From positions 1 to 8,456 of the forward strand of contig CAJBKH010000322.1 of the NCBI GenBank assembly GCA_903953615.1: 8,456 nucleotides of DNA, read 5' to 3'. The position numbers were made by a program, and so were the translations under genes. Numbering within the stretch: position 1 is the first letter of the stretch; each line of letters starts with the position of its first letter. Source of the stretch: an uncultured Bacteroidota bacterium. GTDB lineage: Bacteria > Bacteroidota > Bacteroidia > NS11-12g > UBA955. Below are positions 1 to 6,414 of this stretch, piece after piece. Under the pieces are notes generated by a model, which saw nothing but the letters and a program-made list of their open reading frames with translations, searched no databases and was not told the origin of the DNA.

Positions 1-904
1 AGAAGTTAATAAATTGCAAGCGGAGTTGCCAGATGGTTGTATCACACTTTTTAATGAATGGGGAACTGCACCAGGTATGTGGTTCGAGCATGAAGGTAAA
101 ATAATAATTAGCATGCCAGGGGTGCCTTATGAGATGAAAAACATTTTTGAGTTTAAGGCATTGCCATTAATCAATGAAAGGTTTTCGCAACCTAAATTAT
201 TTCATAAAACAATTGTTACAATCAATGTTCCTGAATCTATATTAGCGAAAAGAATTGAAGAGGTAGAAGATAATTTACCAAGCTATATTAAATTGGCCTA
301 CTTACCCAATTGGAACATTGTGCGCTTGCGTTTAACAGGTGTTGAACAAACTGGAAAGGATATTATTAATGAGATTGAAGCTTATACACAAGCCATTCAA
401 ACAATACTAGGTGATGCAGTTGTTGCTACCGAAGATATGAGCATGGCTGAAATCGTATTCAATCAATTGAGTGCAAAGAATCAAACCTTGAGCATAGCAG
501 AAAGTTGTACAGGTGGATACATATCGCATCAAATGACAATGCTACCAGGTGCCTCTAAAGTATTTGTAGGTTCTGTTGTAAGTTATAGTAATTCTGTAAA
601 GCACCACCAATTAGGCGTTGAGTCTACCTTGTTTGAAACCGTTGGCGCGGTGAGCGAACAAGTAGTGACACAAATGGTAGAAGGGGTGCGCGAACGCTTA
701 ACAACAGATTACGCCATTGCCGTTTCTGGTGTTGCTGGTCCGGGTGGAGGCAGTGTTGAAAAACCAGTTGGTACAGTTGTAATTGGTGTTTGCAATAAAG
801 ATACAACCCTTGTAAAAACTTTTCACTTTATAGGCGATCGCATGAATGTAATTGGTCGCGCGAACAACATGGCCTTTGAAATGTTGCGTCAATTGATTCA
901 ATAA
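1..904 (+). CDS. cinA: CinA family protein / nicotinamide-nucleotide amidohydrolase, 5'-truncated by window edge
   Basis: The reading frame is open from base 2, so the true start lies off the left edge; by comparison with the usual length of about 410-420 residues, some 115-120 N-terminal residues are missing. What remains is the end of the N-terminal MoCF/COG1058-type domain (GTAPGMWF and SMPGVPYEM, bases about 62-135), a middle region, and a complete C-terminal CinA amidohydrolase domain (PncC type) from about base 440. The C-terminal domain shows AESCTGG (bases 497-517, with the likely nucleophilic Ser at 503-505), SYSNSVKHHQLGV (conserved Tyr and Lys) and GVAGPGGGSVEKPVGTV. PncC-type enzymes deamidate nicotinamide mononucleotide to nicotinate mononucleotide in the cytoplasm, recycling NAD breakdown products; the N-terminal domain of full-length CinA is associated with ADP-ribose pyrophosphatase activity. 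The competence/DNA-damage name is historical. No frameshift or missing motif is seen. The next gene starts 28 bases downstream on the same strand and may be co-transcribed. Confidence 0.95.
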   Translation, partial: EVNKLQAELPDGCITLFNEWGTAPGMWFEHEGKIIISMPGVPYEMKNIFEFKALPLINERFSQPKLFHKTIVTINVPESILAKRIEEVEDNLPSYIKLAYLPNWNIVRLRLTGVEQTGKDIINEIEAYTQAIQTILGDAVVATEDMSMAEIVFNQLSAKNQTLSIAESCTGGYISHQMTMLPGASKVFVGSVVSYSNSVKHHQLGVESTLFETVGAVSEQVVTQMVEGVRERLTTDYAIAVSGVAGPGGGSVEKPVGTVVIGVCNKDTTLVKTFHFIGDRMNVIGRANNMAFEMLRQLIQ

Positions 905-932
905 ATTAACAACTAATTTTATAGGCCTAATT

Positions 933-2363
933 ATGAAGAATAATCTATTAATTTTTACTTTCTTTTTATTCATGAACGCTCTCTATGCGAAAGTTTGGAA
1001 CGTTGGTCCAAGTAGAGCATATCAATATTGCAGTCAATTAGCAGCCTTGGTTCAGCCAGGTGACACAGTTCAAATTGACTATGCAATTTATCAAAACGAT
1101 AAGCAAGTGTTGTGGACGGTCGATAATTTATTTTTAGTAGGTATTGGTGGTCGGCCGCGTTTAGAAGCGGGTGCTATCATCGCCAATGATGCTAGCAATG
1201 GTAAAGGCATATTTGTAATTAGTGGCGCCAATGTGCATGTTCACAACATTGAATTTGCGAATGCTGTGGTACAAAGTAATAATGGTGCAGGCATTCGACA
1301 AGAGGGCAGAAATTTATGGGTTACCCAATGTAAGTTTGAAGCCAATGAAATGGGAATTCTTTGTGGTAATATTGCCAATTGCAAAACCACCATTGAATAC
1401 TCTGAATTTTTGAATGGAGGAAGTGTGGCCAATCCCGGATTTCAACACAATATTTATATTAACCATATTGATACTTTTGTCTTTCGTTACAATTATACCT
1501 ACAATGCTTTGGCCGAAGGGCATGAGTTAAAAAGCAGGGCAAATTATAATTTTATTTTATACAATCGCATCGCCAATGAAACCACCATTGACAGTCGCAA
1601 TATTGACTTGCCAAATGGTGGCACTGCTTTGGTTATGGGCAATGTCATTGAGCAAAATCAGAACTCTTCTAACAGCAATATGTTAGGTTATGGGCTCGAG
1701 GGATTGACAAATACAGTGCCTCACAAATTATATGTGATAAACAATACCTTCGTTAACAAAAAAACAACAGGTAGCTTTATTAATATTGCGAATTCAACCA
1801 CATTGTTATTTGTAAAGAATAATATTTTTGCTGGTGCTAAAACAGGTGGTTTGATCATAGGAAGCCCAACTACTTTAGATTCCTCGAATAATGCCATAGC
1901 AGATAATTTATCTGTTCTAAAATTCAAGAGTCCCAATATTTACGATTATCATTTGCAAGCCTTATCGCCCGCCATCAACCAAGGCCTTGCAATCAATACA
2001 AATGTGCAAGGTTATTCTTTAAATCCCGGATTAGAGTATGAAGACAGTTGTGGCTTTAGTGCCAGGATAAGCGATGCTAAAATTGATATTGGGGCCTATG
2101 AATATGCTACAAGTTTGAATGTAAAGTTGGAGATAATAAATCTTTTTCAAGTGGTGCCAAATCCTAACAATGGTCGATTTAGCCTCATAGGGAATGCACC
2201 CCTTGAATCAATTGAAATCATCAATGCTGTCGGGCAAATCTGTTTTTCACAGAATGGGTTTATTTATAATAAAATTGAAATAGAGGGGTTGGCAAAAGGT
2301 GTTTATACCTTGTGTTGTAAAAGCAATGGTCAACTACAAATTTTAAAAATAGTAGTGCAATAA
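933..2363 (+). CDS. Secreted right-handed parallel beta-helix protein with T9SS type A sorting domain
   Basis: The 476-residue product has a Sec signal peptide (lysine, hydrophobic core, likely cleavage after Ala19, before KVWNVG). Residues about 30-390 are rich in short hydrophobic strands separated by Asn/Gly turns, as in right-handed parallel beta-helix (pectate-lyase-like) proteins. A distinctive central block contains QHNIYI, FRYNYTYNA, GHELKSRAN, ILYNRIANE, IDLPNGGTALVMGNVIEQN, MLGYGLEGL and YVINNTFVN. I recognise this block from widespread, functionally unassigned beta-helix proteins in other bacteria. Residues about 403-476 form a type A T9SS C-terminal domain: PNPNNGRF near residue 409, SIEIINAVGQ, LAKGVYTL, and a final KIVVQ strand. 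The protein is therefore predicted to cross the outer membrane by T9SS and be released or anchored at the surface. The fold would suit polysaccharide binding or cleavage, but I see no assignable catalytic set, so the substrate is unknown. No -7-like element or Shine-Dalgarno precedes the ATG, which fits read-through from cinA. Confidence 0.85.
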   Translation: MKNNLLIFTFFLFMNALYAKVWNVGPSRAYQYCSQLAALVQPGDTVQIDYAIYQNDKQVLWTVDNLFLVGIGGRPRLEAGAIIANDASNGKGIFVISGANVHVHNIEFANAVVQSNNGAGIRQEGRNLWVTQCKFEANEMGILCGNIANCKTTIEYSEFLNGGSVANPGFQHNIYINHIDTFVFRYNYTYNALAEGHELKSRANYNFILYNRIANETTIDSRNIDLPNGGTALVMGNVIEQNQNSSNSNMLGYGLEGLTNTVPHKLYVINNTFVNKKTTGSFINIANSTTLLFVKNNIFAGAKTGGLIIGSPTTLDSSNNAIADNLSVLKFKSPNIYDYHLQALSPAINQGLAINTNVQGYSLNPGLEYEDSCGFSARISDAKIDIGAYEYATSLNVKLEIINLFQVVPNPNNGRFSLIGNAPLESIEIINAVGQICFSQNGFIYNKIEIEGLAKGVYTLCCKSNGQLQILKIVVQ

Positions 2364-2364
2364 A

Positions 2365-3165
2365 TTAAATGCCGTCGCCATCTAATAGATTGCCTAGACC
2401 ACCAAGGATAGAGCCTTCTTCTTTTCGGCCACCAACTCTGCCATAGCTCATGATTCTTGAAGCTAAACGACTAATAGGTAAACTTTGTATCCATACTTTT
2501 CCAGGTCCTTCGAGTGTAGCAAAAAACAAGCCTTCGCCACCAAAAATGGTGTTTTTAATACCACCAATAAATTGGATATCGTAATGCACAGTTTGTGTAA
2601 ATGCAACGATACAACCCGTATCTATTTTAATTAACTCGCCCGGTTGCAATTCGCGTTCTAATACATGGCCACCAGCATGCACAAAGGCCATGCCATCACC
2701 TTCTAATTTTTGCATGATAAACCCTTCGCCACCGAATAAGCCAGTGCCTAATTTTCTTTGAAATTCTATGCCAACAGAAACGCCTTTGGCTGCGCACAAA
2801 AACGCATCTTTTTGACAAATGATTTTACCATTCATACGGTACAAATCTAAAGCGATAATTTTGCCGGGGTAGGGTGCTGCAAAAGTTACTCTCTTTTTGC
2901 TATTGCCACTGTTGGTAAACGCTGTCATAAATAAACTTTCGCCAGTTAATAAACGTTTGCCTGCTGACATTAATTTACCAAGAAAACCGCTATTGTTATT
3001 GTTGTTGCTGCCATCGCCAAAGATGGTCTCCATTTGTATTTCGCGGTCCATCATCATAAAACTACCGCTTTCACCAATGGCTGTTTCTTGCGGGTCGAGT
3101 TCAAGCTCAACACACTGCATTTCCTCGCCAATAATTCTGTAATCAATTTCGTGGTTTTGTATCAT
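2365..3165 (-). CDS. AIM24 / TIGR00266 (DUF124) family protein
   Basis: The 266-residue protein matches the AIM24 family (PF01987, TIGR00266) over its whole length. It begins DYRIIGEEMQCVELELDP, followed by GESGSFMMM (about residues 31-39), LTGESLFMTAFTN (73-85), APYPGKIIALDL (97-108), two FGGEG repeats (144-148 and 208-212) and GDGMAFVHAGG (156-166). It ends in a Gly-rich tail (GSILGGLGNLLDGDG). The family forms a beta-sandwich of internally duplicated strands; mitochondrial AIM24 affects cristae organisation, but the bacterial role is not established. There is no signal peptide or membrane segment, so it is probably cytoplasmic. Residues 54-58 are five consecutive asparagines, a low-complexity loop where homologues have a short Gly/Ser linker. 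The stop codon is one base from the stop of the convergent beta-helix gene. The M1 peptidase gene ends 56 bases upstream on the same strand, but a promoter-like element in that gap suggests independent transcription. Confidence 0.93.
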   Translation of the reverse strand: MIQNHEIDYRIIGEEMQCVELELDPQETAIGESGSFMMMDREIQMETIFGDGSNNNNNSGFLGKLMSAGKRLLTGESLFMTAFTNSGNSKKRVTFAAPYPGKIIALDLYRMNGKIICQKDAFLCAAKGVSVGIEFQRKLGTGLFGGEGFIMQKLEGDGMAFVHAGGHVLERELQPGELIKIDTGCIVAFTQTVHYDIQFIGGIKNTIFGGEGLFFATLEGPGKVWIQSLPISRLASRIMSYGRVGGRKEEGSILGGLGNLLDGDGI

Positions 3166-3221
3166 ACTTCAAAATTCAATGTTGGGGTATTCACTTCAAA
3201 TAAAAATCGACCAATGCACAA
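3166..3221 (-). promoter_or_regulatory. Candidate Bacteroidota-type promoter for the AIM24 gene
   Basis: Reading the minus strand, TTTG lies at 3200-3197 and GAATTTTG at 3177-3170, separated by exactly 19 bases. The Bacteroidota sigma-ABfr consensus is TTTG-N19-21-TAnnTTTG, so only the first T of the -7 element is mismatched. The -7 element ends 4 bases before the ATG at 3165, which would place the transcription start at or next to the start codon (leaderless mRNA). This is a motif match by eye only; the sequence is AT-rich and a chance match is possible. Confidence 0.4.
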
Positions 3222-5804
3222 TTATTTATCGTTTAAAGTTGTATCGTATTTAGCCAAAACAACTTCAATTTTCTTTCTACTTGCTTCCATTGTTTTAGAG
3301 GCTTGTGCATAGTAAACTTTATTTTCTTTGTCGATTCTTTTGTATAAATTTAAATAGAATATTTTCAAGGTTGCAGCCGATTGTAATTCTTTTAAACATT
3401 CAATCGCTCTTTCTTTTTTAATGTTGTTAGCCGCCATTGAATTAAGTTCAACAAGCAGCTCATCAATTAAATCAAGTTGGTTGTAAAGTGTTAAATAATT
3501 AAGACCTGTGGTAGCATTCGAATACGAATTATCATCAGCGTTTTTCAAGTGTGAAATAAAAAAATCTATCTCATTGTTTTTGCTATAACGTCCAACTGTA
3601 TAAAAGACATAGCTCTGCAATAGTAAGTTTTTTTCTTCTCTGTTTTCGTTCGCGAAATTATAGGCTTCTTCTTTATTGATTGAACCTAATGCTTGAAGTG
3701 CTTTTGAACAAACATTGTAAGAAGAGTCATGAAGCATTTTTGATAAACGGTCTTCATCTTTTTGTTCTTGCAGAAAAGGAATACAAGCCGCTCTTACAGC
3801 CGGCTTAGGGTCGCTAATGGCCAAGGTTTCTATATCGGCTAAAACAGGTTTGGCCTCAATGTCTGTGAGTTCTAAACTGTTTAAATTATCTAAGGCCGTT
3901 TCTCTTAAATACCAAAAGGAATCATGTAAATATTTGCTATTGTAAATTACCCTTTGACCTTTGTCTTGTTGTAATGCGTTGAGTTGTTTAAGTGCCTCGG
4001 CTTTATGGGTAGCTAGGGTAGCATGTTTCAATTGGTCTTCCCATCCAGCAATGCTTTTGGTTTCAGCTATGTCGGCAAGTAACTGGTGCTCAGCATCGAA
4101 TACAACCGCTAAAGGTTTGCTTTTAGATTTCAGACCAAAGGTTTGTGAATCTTTGTCAATCATAATGCGATGTCTTTCGATTCCTTTCGCTGTATAAATA
4201 TCAATGTCTATTGGTAACTTGTAAACTGTTGATTTTTGAATCACTGTGATGCCATATAGTTCGCCTGAGCCATTGTATGTTTGGTGTTTTACTTCAATTT
4301 CTGGGTGACCAGCATTGATGAACCATTGGTTGAAAAACCAGTTTAAATCTTCGCCAGTTACTTCTTCAAAAGTTGTTCTCAGATTACTCAATTCAACGGT
4401 TTTGTAGGCATTTCGTGTAAGGTATAAATTGAGTGATTTGAAGAAGGCTTCATCGCCAATATATTTACGCAGCATGTGTAAAATAGCACCACCTTTTTGA
4501 TAGCTGTGTCTGTCAAATAAATCATCACGTTTGCTATAGTTATAGCGAATCATTGGTACTTGTTTGTCTTCGGCTTCATTCAAATAGTAACTGAGAAACT
4601 CATCAAATTTCAAATCGGCTTCGTTTCTGCCATATTTGTGTTCGTTCCATAGGTATTCGCCATAGGTTGCAAAAGATTCATTTAAAGGGATGTTGCTCCA
4701 GCTTTCGCAGGTCACTAAATCGCCAAACCAATGGTGAAATAATTCATGGCAAATTACATCTTCGTAAGTGTTGTCGAGATGCTCGCGGTTGGTATGGTTT
4801 AATTTGTCAAAGTGCACCACGCAGCCAGTATTTTCCATGGCGCCACTCACAAAATCGCGCACTACTACTTGATCAAATTTTGGCCAAGGGTAATCATAGC
4901 CAAGTTTTTTGCTATAGAATTCGAGCATTTCGGGCGTATTGCCAAATACTGTTTTTGCATATTGTGCATAGGCCGGTTCCATGTAATAATTTAAATCGAG
5001 GTTGCGCCATTTATCTTTTGTAGGAATGAAATCACCTATAACTAATGCGAATAAATAAGGAGCATGTGGTTTGTCATTTTTCCAATAATCCATTCTTTTA
5101 TTGTTTGGCAATACCTCCGAAGAAATTAATAAGCCATTCGAAATGGTTCTAAAAGTATTAGGTACTGTGACATAAATCTCCTCTGTTGTTTTTTGATTCG
5201 GTGCATCGATGGTAGGAAACCAGCAGCTAGCCGCTTCGGTTTCGCCTTGGGTCCATATCTGTGTAGGCTTTGTCTTATCGCTACTATCGGTATTGATAAA
5301 GTACATGCCCTTGTCTTCAGAAATGGCTTCACCACCTTCGCTCTTGCATTTCTCAGGTTGCGCAGTGTATTCAATGACGATGGTATAAGATTCGTCTTTC
5401 GTGTAAGGTCTATCCAATTTAATTCTTAGAAATAATGAATCGTAAGTGTATTTTAATGGCGTTGAATTGTACGTTTTATAGCTGCCAATATCTGTTGGTT
5501 TATTTTTAACTAGACTCATGCCTACTTTTTCTATGCGCATGTATTTTGCATTTAAGGTCAATGAATCTGTGTTGTAAAAATGGGGTTTCAAGGTTATGTG
5601 GGCAATGCCTTTTAGTTCTTTCTGTTTAAAGTCTGGTTCTAAAATGAGTGTGGTGTTCACCAAATTGTTGATTTTGGTAACAGCAGCCTTGTATTCTAAT
5701 ACTTCTATTATTTTAGGTTCACCTACTTTCACGTGGTATTTCGGTTTGCAACTGTATATAAATATTACAGCCACGCAACCAATTAGCGATAAAAAATATT
5801 TCAT
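3222..5804 (-). CDS. M1 family zinc metallopeptidase (aminopeptidase N-like) lipoprotein with HEAT-like C-terminal region
   Basis: The 860-residue product starts with a lipoprotein signal peptide: MKYF, a hydrophobic core, then IYSC with the acylated Cys at residue 19. The mature N-terminus (KPKYHVKVGE) is not the Ser/acidic pattern of a known Bacteroidota surface-export signal, so anchoring facing the periplasm is the simplest guess. An M1 N-terminal beta domain (about 45-240) precedes the catalytic domain. The catalytic domain carries the substrate-anchoring GAMEN at 321-325, zinc motif HELFH at 353-357 with third ligand Glu376 in NESFA (HExxH-x18-E spacing exact), and a conserved Tyr435 in SYQKGG that stabilises the transition state in this family. 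After a beta-sandwich (about 500-580), residues about 590-860 are helical and HEAT-like (PAVRAACIPFLQEQ and similar). M1 enzymes remove N-terminal amino acids from peptides; here the likely role is digestion of peptides in the envelope. All catalytic residues are present. The start is fixed by the signal peptide and lies 5 bases after a promoter-like element. Confidence 0.95.
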   Translation of the reverse strand: MKYFLSLIGCVAVIFIYSCKPKYHVKVGEPKIIEVLEYKAAVTKINNLVNTTLILEPDFKQKELKGIAHITLKPHFYNTDSLTLNAKYMRIEKVGMSLVKNKPTDIGSYKTYNSTPLKYTYDSLFLRIKLDRPYTKDESYTIVIEYTAQPEKCKSEGGEAISEDKGMYFINTDSSDKTKPTQIWTQGETEAASCWFPTIDAPNQKTTEEIYVTVPNTFRTISNGLLISSEVLPNNKRMDYWKNDKPHAPYLFALVIGDFIPTKDKWRNLDLNYYMEPAYAQYAKTVFGNTPEMLEFYSKKLGYDYPWPKFDQVVVRDFVSGAMENTGCVVHFDKLNHTNREHLDNTYEDVICHELFHHWFGDLVTCESWSNIPLNESFATYGEYLWNEHKYGRNEADLKFDEFLSYYLNEAEDKQVPMIRYNYSKRDDLFDRHSYQKGGAILHMLRKYIGDEAFFKSLNLYLTRNAYKTVELSNLRTTFEEVTGEDLNWFFNQWFINAGHPEIEVKHQTYNGSGELYGITVIQKSTVYKLPIDIDIYTAKGIERHRIMIDKDSQTFGLKSKSKPLAVVFDAEHQLLADIAETKSIAGWEDQLKHATLATHKAEALKQLNALQQDKGQRVIYNSKYLHDSFWYLRETALDNLNSLELTDIEAKPVLADIETLAISDPKPAVRAACIPFLQEQKDEDRLSKMLHDSSYNVCSKALQALGSINKEEAYNFANENREEKNLLLQSYVFYTVGRYSKNNEIDFFISHLKNADDNSYSNATTGLNYLTLYNQLDLIDELLVELNSMAANNIKKERAIECLKELQSAATLKIFYLNLYKRIDKENKVYYAQASKTMEASRKKIEVVLAKYDTTLNDK

Positions 5805-5809
5805 TGGTT

Positions 5810-5840
5810 CAAAGATGAAAGAATTAATGGTGTAAACAAA
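5810..5840 (-). promoter_or_regulatory. Candidate Bacteroidota-type promoter for the M1 peptidase gene
   Basis: On the minus strand, TTTG (5840-5837, at the end of a T-tract) is followed after exactly 19 bases by CATCTTTG (5817-5810). This matches the TTTG-N19-21-TAnnTTTG consensus with one mismatch, in the first base of the -7 element. The element ends 5 bases before the ATG at 5804, so the mRNA would start at or within a couple of bases of the start codon. The spacing and geometry are the same as those upstream of the AIM24 gene. Confidence is limited because no transcription start data are available. Confidence 0.42.
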
Positions 5841-5846
5841 AAAAAG

Positions 5847-5870
5847 CGTATTAAATCTTGAATTTATACG
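5847..5870. promoter_or_regulatory. Imperfect inverted repeat in divergent promoter region
   Basis: The left arm CGTATTAAAT (5847-5856) and right arm ATTTATACG (5862-5870) pair over 9 bases with a single unpaired T in the left arm and a 5-base spacer (CTTGA). The element lies 7 bases upstream of the candidate TTTG box of the M1 gene and 63 bases upstream of the PepSY-like gene's ATG, so it is placed where a regulator could control one or both divergent genes. It could be an operator or may simply reflect AT-rich sequence. There is no T-run directly after it, so it does not look like a terminator. Confidence 0.3.
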
Positions 5871-5921
5871 ATATTTAATAAATTGTAAGGAATTGTGATG
5901 AATCCTTCTTTATTTTGAAAG

Positions 5922-5929
5922 TGAATTTG
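5922..5929 (+). promoter_or_regulatory. Possible -7 element of the PepSY-like gene
   Basis: TGAATTTG matches TAnnTTTG except for the second base and ends 4 bases before the ATG at 5934, the same placement as in the M1 and AIM24 genes. I find no good TTTG box at the expected 19-21 base spacing, so this is weaker. A nearby TTATTTTG at 5910-5917 is an alternative -7-like sequence. Confidence 0.22.
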
Positions 5930-5933
5930 AGTT

Positions 5934-6380
5934 ATGATTAAAAATATTTTGTTGACCATATTGGCCATTTCTTTTTTTGAATCAAGTTATGCGCAAACCC
6001 TTAAACCTAAAAATGTGCCTGCACCTGTGCTTGCCGGCATGAAAAAGTATTTGCCGATGGCGCTATTGGTAGAGTGGGAAAAAGAGGACTCTGATTATGA
6101 GGCTAATTTTTTCGTGAAGGATAGCACAGGAAGTCTAAGAACCGCGTCTGCCTTGTTTAATGCAACTGGAACACTGTTGGAAATAGAAATGATAATTACT
6201 AAAGCTGAATTGCCGAGTGGCGTTCTAGATTATATTAATTCAAATTACGGAAATCCCAAAATAAAAGAAGTTTCACAAGTCTCAAAATTAGCTGGTCCTA
6301 AAACTTACGAAATAGAAATAAAAGGGAAAAAATTAATTTTTGATAGCGAAGGGAAGTTTATAAAAGAAGAAAAAGATTAA
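5934..6380 (+). CDS. Secreted PepSY-like (beta-lactamase-inhibitor-like) small protein
   Basis: The 148-residue product has a clear Sec signal peptide (MIKN, hydrophobic segment, likely cleavage after Ala20 before QTLK), giving a mature periplasmic protein of about 128 residues. The mature part contains two related halves of the PepSY-like type (PF11396, common in Bacteroidota). Each half has an N-terminal helix (VPAPVLAGMKKYLP at 28-41; LPSGVLDYINSNYG at 93-106) followed by beta strands (VEWEKEDSDYEANFF at 46-60; KTYEIEIKGKKLIFDSEGKFI at 123-143). The family is thought to bind or inhibit partners in the envelope, but no specific role is established, and no enzyme motif is visible. It is transcribed divergently from the M1 peptidase across a 129-base gap. 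A functional tie (PepSY domains have been proposed as peptidase inhibitors) is tempting but is inference only. It ends 34 bases from the convergent selD stop. Confidence 0.82.
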   Translation: MIKNILLTILAISFFESSYAQTLKPKNVPAPVLAGMKKYLPMALLVEWEKEDSDYEANFFVKDSTGSLRTASALFNATGTLLEIEMIITKAELPSGVLDYINSNYGNPKIKEVSQVSKLAGPKTYEIEIKGKKLIFDSEGKFIKEEKD

Positions 6381-6394
6381 GCTTAATAAAAGCT
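6380..6394. terminator. Weak hairpin between convergent PepSY-like and selD genes
   Basis: AGCTT (6380-6384) and AAGCT (6390-6394) form a 5-base stem around an AATAA loop, overlapping the last base of the PepSY-like stop codon. It sits in the only intergenic space (6381-6414) between two convergent genes, which makes a bidirectional terminator plausible. The stem is short and AT-rich and no long T-tract follows on the plus strand; on the minus strand it is followed by TTAATC, again a poor U-tract. Treat it as a candidate only. Confidence 0.2.
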
Positions 6395-6414
6395 AAGGTG
6401 CTTCTGAAAGTTTG

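Noticed and set aside
698..973. 91-residue minus-strand open frame across the cinA / beta-helix junction
   Set aside because: It is antisense to the well-supported C-terminal CinA domain and the beta-helix signal peptide, has biased composition and resembles no family.
1384..1591. Exact 13-base repeat AAACCACCATTGA at 1384-1396 and 1579-1591
   Set aside because: Both copies encode similar strand segments (TTIE and TTID) in the beta-helix, so rung-level similarity explains them; there is no sign of a mobile element or recombination.
2333..2356. ACTAC ... GTAGT pairing as a terminator for the beta-helix gene
   Set aside because: The stem is only 5 bases with a 14-base AT loop, lies inside the coding sequence and is not followed by a T-tract.
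2380..2390. Palindrome ATCTAATAGAT at the end of the AIM24 gene
   Set aside because: It has only one central base, so it cannot form a hairpin, and it is inside coding sequence; it is likely chance.
4667..5023. 118-residue plus-strand open frame within the M1 peptidase gene
   Set aside because: It lies antisense to the GAMEN and HExxH region of a clear M1 enzyme and its translation has no recognisable domain or signal; it is a shadow frame.
5775..5804. Alternative lipobox LIGC with Cys10 in the M1 peptidase
   Set aside because: It would leave a signal peptide of only nine residues; Cys19 after a full hydrophobic core is the better site.
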